In this document: one piece after another, positions 1 through 9,549 of the stretch | How positions within the stretch are numbered: the first letter of the stretch is position 1 | Layout: every line of letters begins with the position of its first letter | Assembly (NCBI GenBank): GCA_965213765.1 | Contig: OZ243926.1 | Span: 4,092,001 to 4,156,000 of the forward strand | DNA from: JAJDXO01 sp965213765 | Lineage (GTDB): Bacteria; Pseudomonadota; Alphaproteobacteria; Rhodospirillales; UBA2165 | DNA length: 64,000 nucleotides | Direction: 5' to 3' | Notes under the pieces: model-generated | What the model saw: the letters and a program-made list of their open reading frames with translations, nothing else | Told to the model about the DNA's origin: nothing | Databases searched by the model: none | Program-made: the position numbers and the translations under genes

Positions 1-2
1 CC

Positions 3-116
3 GTCATGATGATCGCCTTCAACGAGATGGGCGCCGCCGCCGACTTCCACGGCGGCACGGGCGCGGATGGCGGCGGTGATGTCGGCGGAGGCGGCTGCGG
101 CGGCTGCGGCGGTTGA
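3..116 (+). CDS. C-terminal end of a Gly/Cys-rich protein (TIGR04222-like), partial
   Basis: Only the last 37 codons are inside the window. The frame reads without stop from base 3 to TGA at 114-116 and ends in a tail of glycines with two cysteines (…GGGGCGGCGG). Such tails are typical of TIGR04222-type membrane proteins, which commonly sit next to a GRDP-like gene, as here. The stop overlaps the TTG start of the next gene (TTGA), suggesting translational coupling. The family call rests on the tail and the neighbour only; function unknown. Confidence 0.55.
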   Translation, partial: VMMIAFNEMGAAADFHGGTGADGGGDVGGGGCGGCGG

Positions 117-691
117 GCGCCGGCTACCTGAACGACCCCCTCTGGCGGGCGATCGACGGTCTGGCGTTCGACCATTCCGATCACGATTTCACCTTTACCC
201 GGCGGCTTGCGCGGGAAAACGGCTGGCAGGAGTGGTACGCCCGGCGGGTGGTCGACGAGTACAAGCGGTTTCTTTACCTGCTCGGCCGCGCCGGCCACCC
301 GGTAACGCCGAGCGTGCCGGTCGATCAGGCGTGGCACCTGCACCTCACCTATTCGAGGAGCTATTGGGAGGAGTTGGCGCCGCATTACGAAATGCCGCCG
401 CACCACGGACCGACCATGGGCGGCGCGGCGGAGGGCGAAAAATTCAGGGAATGGTACGACAAGACGCTGGCGAGCTACGCCCGCATCTTTGGCGAGCCGG
501 CGCCTGAACATATCTGGCAGTCCCCCGGCGAACGCTTCCGACCGAACCAGATGTGGCGCTGGGTCGACGTCTCCCGGCAGGTACCCGTGCCCAGGCCGGC
601 GCACGAACGGCGCCGGCGCCTGCTCTTTCTGTCCATCGGGTTGAACACGGTGTTGGCCGCCGCGCTCATATTCCTGTGGGTGGGCGGCTAG
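113..691 (+). CDS. GRDP-like (glycine-rich domain protein-like) membrane-anchored protein
   Basis: A 192-residue protein beginning at a TTG that overlaps the upstream stop. It carries a VDQAWHLHL motif near residue 65, the hallmark of the GRDP-like family, and a C-terminal hydrophobic helix (about residues 168-190) after an Arg-rich stretch, so it is probably tail-anchored in the inner membrane. Biochemical function is unknown. Pairing with a TIGR04222-like gene is a recurrent bacterial arrangement and suggests that the two act together. Confidence 0.7.
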   Translation: MSAGYLNDPLWRAIDGLAFDHSDHDFTFTRRLARENGWQEWYARRVVDEYKRFLYLLGRAGHPVTPSVPVDQAWHLHLTYSRSYWEELAPHYEMPPHHGPTMGGAAEGEKFREWYDKTLASYARIFGEPAPEHIWQSPGERFRPNQMWRWVDVSRQVPVPRPAHERRRRLLFLSIGLNTVLAAALIFLWVGG

Positions 692-694
692 GCC

Positions 695-1015
695 CTATTC
701 CGTCCGGTGAATCAGGTGGTAGCCGAAGTCGGTTTCCACCGGGCCCGAAATCTCTCCCACATTCAAGGCAAACGCCGCTTCCTCGAACGCGGGCACCATG
801 GCGCCGCGGCCGAAGCTGCCGAGATCGCCGCCCTGGGCGGAAGACGGGCAGGTGGAATTCTCGCGCGCCACATGTGCGAATTCGGCGCCGCCATCGATAT
901 CGGCCTTGAGCCCCTCGATTTCGGCAAGCGCATCTTCCTTGGTGCGCTCGGTTTCCGCCCGATAGGCGTTGGCATGGGTGATCAGGATATGCGAGGCCCG
1001 GACTTGATCGGCCAT
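695..1015 (-). CDS. parvulin-type peptidyl-prolyl isomerase, single domain
   Basis: A 106-residue single-domain PpiC/parvulin protein. It begins VRASHIL, contains a GGDLGSFGRGAMVPAFEEA core and ends FGYHLIHRTE, the standard landmarks of the rotamase fold (the two His and the phenylalanine pocket). It has no signal peptide, so it is likely cytoplasmic, unlike the SurA/PrsA-like parvulin at 57009. The start is the ATG at 1013-1015, preceded on the minus strand by a GGGAGA Shine-Dalgarno. It converges with the GRDP-like gene three bases away. Confidence 0.88.
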   Translation of the reverse strand: MADQVRASHILITHANAYRAETERTKEDALAEIEGLKADIDGGAEFAHVARENSTCPSSAQGGDLGSFGRGAMVPAFEEAAFALNVGEISGPVETDFGYHLIHRTE

Positions 1016-1156
1016 GAGGTTTCTCCCGGTGTATCTGAGCGATTGTTCCGCGCCAGTCATAGACCGTTCGCCGGAGAAGGGCAAATGCCCGCCCGGCCTC
1101 CGCCGGGCACCGATCGGCCGATTGACAGACAGGCCCTGCCTACCGACATTGCGGCC

Positions 1157-1570
1157 ATGCCCGAAAGCCAATCCATCCCGCCCGTCGTTCTGCTGCATTT
1201 GTACACCGCGCTTGTCGCCGTCGGTGTCGGCATCGTCGTCTTGTGGCGGCCCAAGGGAACGCCCAACCACAAGTTGCTGGGACGGCTGTGGGTGGTGCTC
1301 ATGCTGGTGGTCGCGTTCAGCAGTTTCGGCATCACGGAGCTCCGGGGCGCCGGCAGCGGCGCCGACGGGCCGCAGGGGATGAGCGCCATTCACATTTTGT
1401 CGGTCTGGACCATCATCGCCATCATCGCCGGCCTTCGCGCCATCCGCCGGGGCAACCGGCGGGCCCACAAATTCTGGATGATCGGCACCATGATCGGCCT
1501 GTTCGGCGCCGGGCTCGGCACCCTGTGGCCGGGCCGGTTCATTCCGACCTATCTTGCGGGGTTGTTTTAG
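1157..1570 (+). CDS. DUF2306-like small membrane protein
   Basis: A 137-residue integral membrane protein with four predicted helices (around residues 10-30, 42-60, 78-93 and 108-126). The pattern of a KGTPNHKLLGRLWV loop after helix 1 and an RRGNRRAHKFWMIG loop before the last helix fits the DUF2306 family, whose His-rich loops are thought to bind a cofactor or metal. Function is unknown. The start chosen is the ATG just before the hydrophobic segment. Confidence 0.65.
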   Translation: MPESQSIPPVVLLHLYTALVAVGVGIVVLWRPKGTPNHKLLGRLWVVLMLVVAFSSFGITELRGAGSGADGPQGMSAIHILSVWTIIAIIAGLRAIRRGNRRAHKFWMIGTMIGLFGAGLGTLWPGRFIPTYLAGLF

Positions 1571-1647
1571 GTCGCTATTTAGTTGTGTCCAGTTCGAAGC
1601 CCTGGCGGACAACACGCATTTGTCAATGTAAATCTAAAAAATAATTG

Positions 1648-1675
1648 TTGACATTATAATGTTAAAATGTATAAA
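1648..1675 (+). promoter_or_regulatory. sigma-70-type promoter for the AT-rich gene at 1702
   Basis: TTGACA (1648-1653) is followed after 16 bp by TATAAA (1670-1675). The sequence around it is far more AT-rich than the chromosome. The predicted transcript would start about 20 bases before the AGAGG/AAGG ribosome-binding site of the gene at 1702. Confidence 0.55.
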
Positions 1676-1701
1676 TACGCATATAGTAGATAGAGGTAAG
1701 G

Positions 1702-2259
1702 ATGATGTCGACCAACCGTACGCGCCAGGACCTACTAGAATTCCTGGATTATTTGGCTGAGAAGGGCCTGATGGCGAAAAACACTGTTGCGGCGCGGAAA
1801 GCCGCTGCAAAAAAGCTATTGGGTATTTTGTCCGATGAGGACGCGGAAGACGTGATTTCCGTTGATTTGGATCATGTCGTTGACCGATTCCAAAATCTGG
1901 AGGGGAAAAATTACACTCCTGGCAGCCTGACGACGTATCGTAGCCGTACTAGGTCAGCTTTGGATGACTTTGAGGCTTACCTGGACAACCCTTTGGCATT
2001 TCGTCCAAATATCCAAACGAGAGACACACGCCCAAAATCAGAAAAAAAGAAGGGCGGCTCGCCCCAGAAGGAGAAAATTTCTTCCGGGGGGGAAGAGCGA
2101 CAGCGACCAAAACCACACGTTGAGCCGTCAGCTTCGATATTGCCCATTCCAATTCGGGCCGACAAAACAGTACTAATTCAAGGTATACCGTTTGATTTGA
2201 CTTCAGAGGAGGCCGCGAAGATTGCAAACGTCGTCAAGGCGTTGGCTGTCCCAGACTGA
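1702..2259 (+). CDS. orphan recombinase core-binding-like protein, probably horizontally acquired
   Basis: A 185-residue protein on AT-rich DNA unlike its neighbours. Residues 1-90 look like the four-helix SAM-like core-binding domain of tyrosine recombinases (short helices, 'T..TYRSRTRSALDDFEAYL'). There is no catalytic R-H-R-Y domain. A basic, low-complexity linker (about 105-140) leads to a compact C-terminal motif, ILPIPIRADKTVLIQG then IPFDLTSEEAAKIANVVKAL. That ending is common to small proteins of mobile DNA that pair a 'P-I-P-I/L-R' strand with a 'DLTxxEAxK' helix. Two adjacent ATGs (1702, 1705) are possible starts. I do not assign a function; a DNA-binding accessory of a lost element is one reading. 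Confidence 0.5.
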   Translation: MMSTNRTRQDLLEFLDYLAEKGLMAKNTVAARKAAAKKLLGILSDEDAEDVISVDLDHVVDRFQNLEGKNYTPGSLTTYRSRTRSALDDFEAYLDNPLAFRPNIQTRDTRPKSEKKKGGSPQKEKISSGGEERQRPKPHVEPSASILPIPIRADKTVLIQGIPFDLTSEEAAKIANVVKALAVPD

Positions 2260-2317
2260 CCAACATATTCTAGGCCCCCTTCCATAAGGAGCCTACTGCC
2301 GGAGAGCCGGTTACCTG

Positions 2318-2360
2318 GGTTCGCCGAGACTGGAATTCCAACTCCAAGGCTCGGCGAACC
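2318..2360. terminator. strong hairpin with palindromic loop, 3' of the AT-rich gene
   Basis: A perfect 11-bp inverted repeat, GGTTCGCCGAG (2318-2328) and CTCGGCGAACC (2350-2360), encloses a loop that itself contains the perfect palindrome TGGAATTCCA (2331-2340). It lies between two convergent genes and could serve both as a terminator, although no clear T-run follows on either side. Confidence 0.45.
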
Positions 2361-2427
2361 ACCCCACTAGCATCCCAATATAGGCCCATCCGCCTTAGTT
2401 TCCAAATCTGATTCGGTCTAGGCTCAA

Positions 2428-3993
<1,566 letters not shown>

Positions 3994-4175
3994 TTTACAT
4001 TTCCTACGCGAGTCGCGCAGGGAAGGGAAGGCGGGAGAAACATTTCCCGAGTCCTTCCCGATGTTCATGCAATCTGTGGATAACATTTCAAAGTTGATCG
4101 ACTTGTAAATAGCTGATTTAATTCAATTAAACCAAGTATCTTGATATTTGTTCCTATTTTGTTCTAATACTGGCC

Positions 4176-4937
4176 ATGGCTCAGGACTCAAAAATCGAGT
4201 GGACGGAGATGACTTGGAACCCTGTAACGGGTTGCACCAAGATCAGTCCCGGCTGCGACAACTGCTATGCCGAGCGTTTCGCGGAGCGGTTTCGCGGTGT
4301 GCCAGGGCATCCGTATGAAAAGGGTTTTGATCTGACCTTGCGGCCCCACCGATTGGAGCAGCCGGTGACGGTCAAGCAGCCAAAAACCATCTTCGTAAAC
4401 TCCATGAGCGACCTCTTCCACAAGGAAGTGCCGTTCGATTACGTCGACCAAGTATTCGACACCATGGAGAAGGCGGACTGGCATGTATTCCAGGTGTTGA
4501 CCAAGCGCAGTTCGAGAATGCGCGACTACGTGAACAAGCGCTATCGGAACAAATATGTCCCGACGCATATTTGGCTGGGCACTTCCGTGGAGGACGGGCG
4601 ACGGAAGTCGCGCGCCAAGCATCTTAGCCAGATCAAGAACGCCATCCGGTTCCTGTCGGTCGAACCGCTGATCGGTCCCATTGGTGAGATCGACCTGACC
4701 AGCATCGACTGGGTCATCGTAGGCGGTGAGAGCGGTCCAGGATTTCGGGAGATGAAAGAGGAATGGGTCGCCGAGGTTCACCGCCAGTGTGAGGAGCAAG
4801 GCGCGATCTTCTTTTTCAAACAATGGGGCGGGTTCCGGCCGAAGTCCAATGGTCGGGAATTTTTGGAGCAGGAGTGGAACGAATTGCCGGAGCCGGACTC
4901 CGATAACCCAATCTATAAGGAAGCTGTGGCGGCATAA
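4176..4937 (+). CDS. DUF5131 (phage Gp37/Gp68) three-Cys-motif protein, radical-SAM-like
   Basis: A 253-residue protein with the signature W-N-P-V-T-G-C-x6-C-x2-C at residues 15-30 (Cys20, Cys27, Cys30), the three-cysteine cluster that gives its partner family the name 'three-Cys-motif partner'. The FLSVEPLIGP and IVGGESGPG motifs are diagnostic of the Gp37/Gp68 family, which resembles radical SAM enzymes and occurs in phages and mobile islands. The molecular role is unknown. It is transcribed with the TcmP homologue 90 bp downstream, and the upstream 90 bp are AT-rich. A TTGATA / TAATAC pair just before the ATG would give a very short or absent leader. The stop is followed by nine T residues. 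Confidence 0.85.
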   Translation: MAQDSKIEWTEMTWNPVTGCTKISPGCDNCYAERFAERFRGVPGHPYEKGFDLTLRPHRLEQPVTVKQPKTIFVNSMSDLFHKEVPFDYVDQVFDTMEKADWHVFQVLTKRSSRMRDYVNKRYRNKYVPTHIWLGTSVEDGRRKSRAKHLSQIKNAIRFLSVEPLIGPIGEIDLTSIDWVIVGGESGPGFREMKEEWVAEVHRQCEEQGAIFFFKQWGGFRPKSNGREFLEQEWNELPEPDSDNPIYKEAVAA

Positions 4938-5027
4938 TTTTTTTTTGCTGGAATCACAACTTTGTCTCGAAAAGATCGGAAGTAATTGGCCGCTGCATTG
5001 AATTCACATGAATACCAAGCATAGGGG

Positions 5028-5888
5028 TTGGTGAATTTGTCTGGACGAACGGACGATGATCCGAAGTACGAACCTGACGAGGACGGCTTTCGGAGGGAGC
5101 TAGTTGGGCCATGGGTTGAAGAGAAACACATCCGTTTGGAGCGGTATGTAGGTATTAGTCGTGCTGTGCGGCAGCGATTTATCGGTTCGGGTAACGCTGG
5201 CGCCACCTATATTGAGCTATTCTCGGGCCCTGGCCGAGCCCGAATACGTGAACCTGAGCAAGCGGTTCACGGAAGTCCTCTGGTGGCGTGGACGAAATCC
5301 CTCGAAGTTGGAATCCCCTTTAGCGAGGTCCATGTGTCCGATCTCGATCCTGACAATATTGAGGCGGCTGTAGCCAGATTGAGGACGGCTGGCGCTGACG
5401 TTTTTTCGGAAACAGGTGCGGCCGTCGAGGTTGTCGACAAGATTGTGGCGAAACTCAATCCCTATGCGCTGCATTTCGCATTTTTGGACCCATACAACCT
5501 CGGAGCTCTACCCTTCAGTATCATCAAGAAGCTGGCCGCGTTGAAACGAATGGATCTCTTGATACATGTCAGCATATCCGATCTGCAGCGCAATCTCAGG
5601 CGATACATAGAGGCGCGCGAGTCCCCACTTGATGCTTTTGCGCCGGGTTGGCGCGACGAGGTGGACGAGAACCGACCCCAGGAGGTCGTTCGCGCCGAAA
5701 TCCTCCAGCATTGGCGAGACTTAATAGCACGCCTTGGAATGACGACATCCGAGGCGATCGAGTTGGTTTCTGGGGACAACAGCCAACGCTTGTACTTTCT
5801 GGCTTTTGCCGCGCGTCACGAAAGAGCCGTCGAATTCTGGGAGAAGATCAGGACCATTGGTGGACAGCAACCGCTACCACTTGGTTAG
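5028..5888 (+). CDS. tcmP: three-Cys-motif partner protein TcmP
   Basis: A protein of about 286 residues with a class I methyltransferase-like layout: IELFSGPGRAR (62-72, glycine-rich motif I), VSDLDP (104-109, acidic motif II) and FLDPYNL (152-158, a DPPY-like motif IV). These are characteristic of TcmP (TIGR04474), which is found next to the DUF5131 three-Cys protein as here. The activity of the pair has not been established to my knowledge; nucleic-acid modification is an inference from the fold. The start is uncertain: TTG at 5028 or GTG at 5031, both just after an AGGGG ribosome site. The sequence is less GC-rich than the flanking core genes. Confidence 0.82.
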   Translation: MVNLSGRTDDDPKYEPDEDGFRRELVGPWVEEKHIRLERYVGISRAVRQRFIGSGNAGATYIELFSGPGRARIREPEQAVHGSPLVAWTKSLEVGIPFSEVHVSDLDPDNIEAAVARLRTAGADVFSETGAAVEVVDKIVAKLNPYALHFAFLDPYNLGALPFSIIKKLAALKRMDLLIHVSISDLQRNLRRYIEARESPLDAFAPGWRDEVDENRPQEVVRAEILQHWRDLIARLGMTTSEAIELVSGDNSQRLYFLAFAARHERAVEFWEKIRTIGGQQPLPLG

Positions 5889-5900
5889 AGTTATTGGGGC

Positions 5901-6446
5901 TCACCCCAACGCCTCAATGGCTTTTGTCAGGTCGGGCCAGCCGTAGCCGGTCTCCTTGAGGTCGGCGCCCCACAGGCGTTCGACCCGCTCACCCTCGCGC
6001 CGGCCGCCCATGGCCTCGTAGAAGTAGCGGCTCGGGTTGGCGGCCAGCACCCAGATGACCGCCGAGTTTAGGCCCGCGCCGGCGAGTTCCTCGAACAGGC
6101 GCAGCAGCAGCCCCCGGCCGTTGCCCTGCTCCTGGAAGTCGGGGTGGACGTACAGGGTATAGACCTCGCCGGCGAAACCGGAGCGGCGCTGGCGGTTGGG
6201 CCCGCAGCTGCCGACCCCGATGACGCCTTCCGTCCGGTCCTCGGCGACGACAATGATCTCGGGGTTTTTCCTTTCGGTGGCCCTGGCAATTGCCTTGGCC
6301 CATCTGACCGCCTGGATTTCCGGCGACATCTCCAGCAGCACCTTGTCCGGTACCGACCCCGCGTAGGTGGTCCGCCAGGTTTCCACGTAGACGCCCGCGA
6401 TGGCCGGCGCATCGTCCGGGCGGGCGCGGCGGAAGCGGGGCGCCAT
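5901..6446 (-). CDS. GNAT family N-acetyltransferase
   Basis: A 181-residue GNAT enzyme. The acetyl-CoA site is the YTLYVHPDFQEQGNGRGLL stretch (about residues 97-114), with the Q/R-x-x-G-x-G/A pyrophosphate loop, and a VLAANPSRYFYEAMG segment forms strand/helix 6-7. The substrate is unknown. Its ATG overlaps the rsmB stop by one base (TGATG), so it is translationally coupled to rsmB and belongs to the guaB-rsmB transcription direction. Confidence 0.85.
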   Translation of the reverse strand: MAPRFRRARPDDAPAIAGVYVETWRTTYAGSVPDKVLLEMSPEIQAVRWAKAIARATERKNPEIIVVAEDRTEGVIGVGSCGPNRQRRSGFAGEVYTLYVHPDFQEQGNGRGLLLRLFEELAGAGLNSAVIWVLAANPSRYFYEAMGGRREGERVERLWGADLKETGYGWPDLTKAIEALG

Positions 6447-7768
6447 CAGGCGGTTTTTTCCAGCACCGCGGCGAAAAACCCGTCGGTGCCGTGACGGTGC
6501 GGGGTGAGGCGCAGGAATTCGCCGTCCCGTGCCGGGTCGGCCGGACATGCGGTGCCGATGGCTTCCTCCCACACCTGTTTCATCGGGATCACCCGGAACC
6601 CGCCGAACCATTCGAGGAAGTCTTCGATCTGGCGCTCGTTCTCTTCGGCCAGGATGGAGCAGGTGGCGTAAATCAGCCGCCCGCCCGGCTTCACCAGCCG
6701 GCAGGCTTCGTGGAGGATGCGCCGCTGGTCCTTGGCGAGGTCGCGGAGGTCCCGGCCGGTCAGCCGCCAGCGGGCGTCGGGCCGCCGCCGCCAGCGCCCG
6801 GTGCCCGAGCACGGCGCGTCGACCAGCACCCGGTCGATGGCGCCCTCGTTGTCATGGACCCACATGTCGCCCCCCGGGACCAGCACCCGGCTCTCGATGC
6901 TCCGGCATTCGGCGCGCTTCAGCCTGGGTTTCAGCGCGCCCAGGCGCCTGGGGTCGATGTCGCAGGCGGTGATCTCACCCTGGTCCTTCATCTCCGCGGC
7001 GATGGCCAGCGTCTTGCCGCCGGCGCCGGCGCAGAAATCGACCACCTTCATGCCCTTCCCGGCGCCGACCAGCAGGGCGATGATCTGCGAGCCCTCGTCC
7101 TGCACCTCGACGAAGCCGCCCTTATAGGCGGTGGCCGCCTGAAGGTTGGCCCGGCCTTCGAGGCGCAGGCCGATGGGGGAGAGCTCCGTCGGTTCGGCCT
7201 CGATCCGGTCGTTCTTCAGCACCTTGAGCGCCCGGGCACAGTCCCCTTTGAGGGTGTTCACCCGGAGATCGAGGGGGGCGACGGTGTTGAAGGCGTCCAT
7301 TTCTTCGGCGAGGCGGCCGTTCAGCAGATCGGTGAGCGAGCGCTCGAGCCAGGACGGAAATTCGTGGGCCACCCAGGCGGGCTGATCGGCGTGGTTGAGA
7401 GTCTCGCCGGTGAGCGCGTCCACCAAGTCGGTTTCTTCTGCCGTCAGCTCCTTGGGCGCGTAGCCGGCGCCGTCGAACAGGTTTTCGATGTCGCTTCTGG
7501 CGAGGCCGTCCGCCAGGGCCAGATCGGCCAGCGCGCGCCGCCGCCCGTCGGGCCGGCGGTTGTCCTGGATCCGCAGCATCCACCAGTCGAGCCGCGCCCG
7601 GCGACGGACGATGTCGAATACGCGCCCGGTGATGGCGCGGCGGTCCTTGGAGCCGGCGTAGCGCCGCCCGCGGAAATAATGCTGGATGGCGCCGTCGGCG
7701 GGCGCACCGGTCTCGTCCAACAGGTCGAGGATTTCGATCGCCGCGGCGATCCGGGCGCCGGGCGTCAT
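6446..7768 (-). CDS. rsmB: RsmB/NOP-family rRNA or tRNA m5C methyltransferase
   Basis: A 440-residue protein with an N-terminal NusB-like helical domain (about 1-140) and a C-terminal RsmB/NOL1/NOP2/Sun SAM domain. Motifs visible are DFCAGAGGKT (SAM binding), LVDAPCSGTGRWRRRPDARW (motif IV cysteine) and YATCS (motif VI catalytic cysteine), followed by GTDGFFAA near the end. It methylates cytosine C5 in structured RNA; 16S C967 is the classical RsmB target. It lies 30 bp downstream of guaB in the same direction. Confidence 0.9.
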   Translation of the reverse strand: MTPGARIAAAIEILDLLDETGAPADGAIQHYFRGRRYAGSKDRRAITGRVFDIVRRRARLDWWMLRIQDNRRPDGRRRALADLALADGLARSDIENLFDGAGYAPKELTAEETDLVDALTGETLNHADQPAWVAHEFPSWLERSLTDLLNGRLAEEMDAFNTVAPLDLRVNTLKGDCARALKVLKNDRIEAEPTELSPIGLRLEGRANLQAATAYKGGFVEVQDEGSQIIALLVGAGKGMKVVDFCAGAGGKTLAIAAEMKDQGEITACDIDPRRLGALKPRLKRAECRSIESRVLVPGGDMWVHDNEGAIDRVLVDAPCSGTGRWRRRPDARWRLTGRDLRDLAKDQRRILHEACRLVKPGGRLIYATCSILAEENERQIEDFLEWFGGFRVIPMKQVWEEAIGTACPADPARDGEFLRLTPHRHGTDGFFAAVLEKTA

Positions 7769-7798
7769 CGGGGCGTGCGCTCCCGTCCGGCGCGGGGG

Positions 7799-9274
7799 CT
7801 AGTTGTCAACGCGGTAATTGGGCGCTTCACGGGTGATGGTGACGTCGTGAACATGGCTTTCGCGCAGGCCCGCGGCGGTGATCCGCCGGAAATTACAGTT
7901 GCCCTGCATGTCGGCGATGCCCGCCTTGCCGGTATAGCCCATGGATGATCTGAGCCCGCCCACCAGCTGGTGGATGACGTGGGCGGCCGGACCCTTGAAC
8001 GGCACGCGGCCCTCGACGCCTTCGGGGACCAGTTTCAGGCTGTCGGACACCTCCTGCTGGAAGTACCGGTCGGCCGAACCCCGAGCCATGGCGCCGATGG
8101 AGCCCATTCCGCGATAGGCCTTGTAGGAGCGGCCCTGATAGAGGAACACCTCGCCCGGGCTTTCCTCGGTGCCCGCCAGCAGCGAGCCGATCATCACGCA
8201 GTCGGCGCCGGCGGCGATGGCCTTGGCCAAGTCGCCCGAATATTTGATGCCGCCGTCGGCGATGCAGGGCACGCCCGCCTTGTGGCATTCCTCGGCCGAT
8301 TCCAGGACGGCGGTGAACTGCGGCATGCCGACGCCGGCGACCATGCGCGTGGTGCAGATGGTGCCGGGACCGATGCCGATCTTGATGCTGTCGGCGCCGG
8401 CATCGATCAGCGCCTTAGCGCCGTCCCTGGTGGCGATATTACCGGCGACCACCTGAACATAATTGCTGAGCTTCTTGATCCGGTTGACCGCGTCCAGGAC
8501 GCCGGCCGAATGTCCATGGGCGGTGTCGACGACGATGACGTCGGCCTCCGAATCCAGCAGGGCCTCGGCGCGGGCGAGACCCGCCTCGCCGACCCCGGTC
8601 GCGGCGGCGGCCCTGAGCCGGCCTTTCTCGTCCTTGCAGGCGTCCGGGAATTTCTGCGCCTTTTCCATGTCCTTCACGGTGATCAGGCCGATGCAGCGGA
8701 ACTCGCCGTCGACGACGATCAGCTTTTCGATCCGGTGCTGGTGCAAAAGCCGCTTGGCCTCCTCCGCCGCGACGCCTTCCCCGACGGTGATCAGCGGCCG
8801 GCCGGCGGTGTGCGCGGTCATCAACTCGCTTACCGGCTGCTTGGGGTCGCTGGCGAACCGGACGTCCCGGTTGGTAATGATGCCCACCAGCCTGCCGTTG
8901 CCGTTCTCGACCACCGGAATACCGGAAATCCTGTGCCGCTCCATCAGGTCGAGGGCGTCGGCGAGGGTGGCGTCGGGGCGGATGGTCAGCGGATCGACCA
9001 CCATGCCGCTTTCGAACTTCTTCACCTTGCGGACCTCGGCGGCCTGTTCATTGGGCTCCAGATTCTTGTGGATGACGCCGATGCCGCCGGCCTGGGCCAT
9101 GGCGATGGCGAGCGCGCCTTCGGTCACCGTGTCCATGGCGGCGGACACCAGCGGAATGCCGAGATCGATGGAGTTGGTCAGACGGGTGGCGGTGTTGGTA
9201 TCGGACGGCAGGACATCGGAGGCCGCTGGTTCCAGCAGGATGTCGTCGAAGGTCAGACCGTCCGGGATATTCAT
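7799..9274 (-). CDS. guaB: inosine-5'-monophosphate dehydrogenase
   Basis: A 491-residue IMP dehydrogenase, which oxidises IMP to XMP with NAD+ and supplies GuaA. The (beta/alpha)8 barrel is interrupted by a pair of CBS domains (about 90-205). The catalytic loop GPGTICTTR carries the thioimidate cysteine Cys307. The GMGSIGAM phosphate loop and the mobile flap are present, ending before a short C-terminus. The start MNIPDGLTFDDILLEP matches the family exactly. It is first in the guaB-rsmB-GNAT series. Confidence 0.97.
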   Translation of the reverse strand: MNIPDGLTFDDILLEPAASDVLPSDTNTATRLTNSIDLGIPLVSAAMDTVTEGALAIAMAQAGGIGVIHKNLEPNEQAAEVRKVKKFESGMVVDPLTIRPDATLADALDLMERHRISGIPVVENGNGRLVGIITNRDVRFASDPKQPVSELMTAHTAGRPLITVGEGVAAEEAKRLLHQHRIEKLIVVDGEFRCIGLITVKDMEKAQKFPDACKDEKGRLRAAAATGVGEAGLARAEALLDSEADVIVVDTAHGHSAGVLDAVNRIKKLSNYVQVVAGNIATRDGAKALIDAGADSIKIGIGPGTICTTRMVAGVGMPQFTAVLESAEECHKAGVPCIADGGIKYSGDLAKAIAAGADCVMIGSLLAGTEESPGEVFLYQGRSYKAYRGMGSIGAMARGSADRYFQQEVSDSLKLVPEGVEGRVPFKGPAAHVIHQLVGGLRSSMGYTGKAGIADMQGNCNFRRITAAGLRESHVHDVTITREAPNYRVDN

Positions 9275-9336
9275 GCCATCTCCGTATCAGAGTTGGCGCC
9301 CGATCATACACAGATGGGAGGCAAAACCAAGCCGCT

Positions 9337-9502
9337 AGAGCAGTTTCCGGCCAAATTGAACCATTTGACCGGGATTAATTCGTGTCGTGGCCAGGCGCGC
9401 CGCGGGCCTCGTCCGATGCGTAGACATCGCCCTTCGGCCCGCGCCTGCCCGGCCAACCGATGAGCGCCATCAAATTGATCCGATTTGGCCGGAAACTGCT
9501 CT
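9337..9502. repeat. interrupted copy of the AGAGC/CCAAATTG palindromic repeat family
   Basis: Perfect 20-bp inverted arms AGAGCAGTTTCCGGCCAAAT (9337-9356) and its complement (9483-9502) are separated by about 126 bp whose GC-rich ends (GGCGCG..GCGGGCC against GGCCCGCGCCTG) are also partly complementary. The whole could fold into one long hairpin. Related short palindromes occur at 27008-27053 and 30831-30875. It lies between guaB and rlmE. Confidence 0.7.
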
Positions 9503-9549
9503 GGGACCCACCCCGGCAACGCCAATCACCTCAACGGGTTAGGGGGACG

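Noticed and set aside
3994..4086. N-terminal extension of guaA by 31 residues
   Set aside because: The frame is open, but the extension is not family-like and the ATG at 3993 has a good ribosome site.
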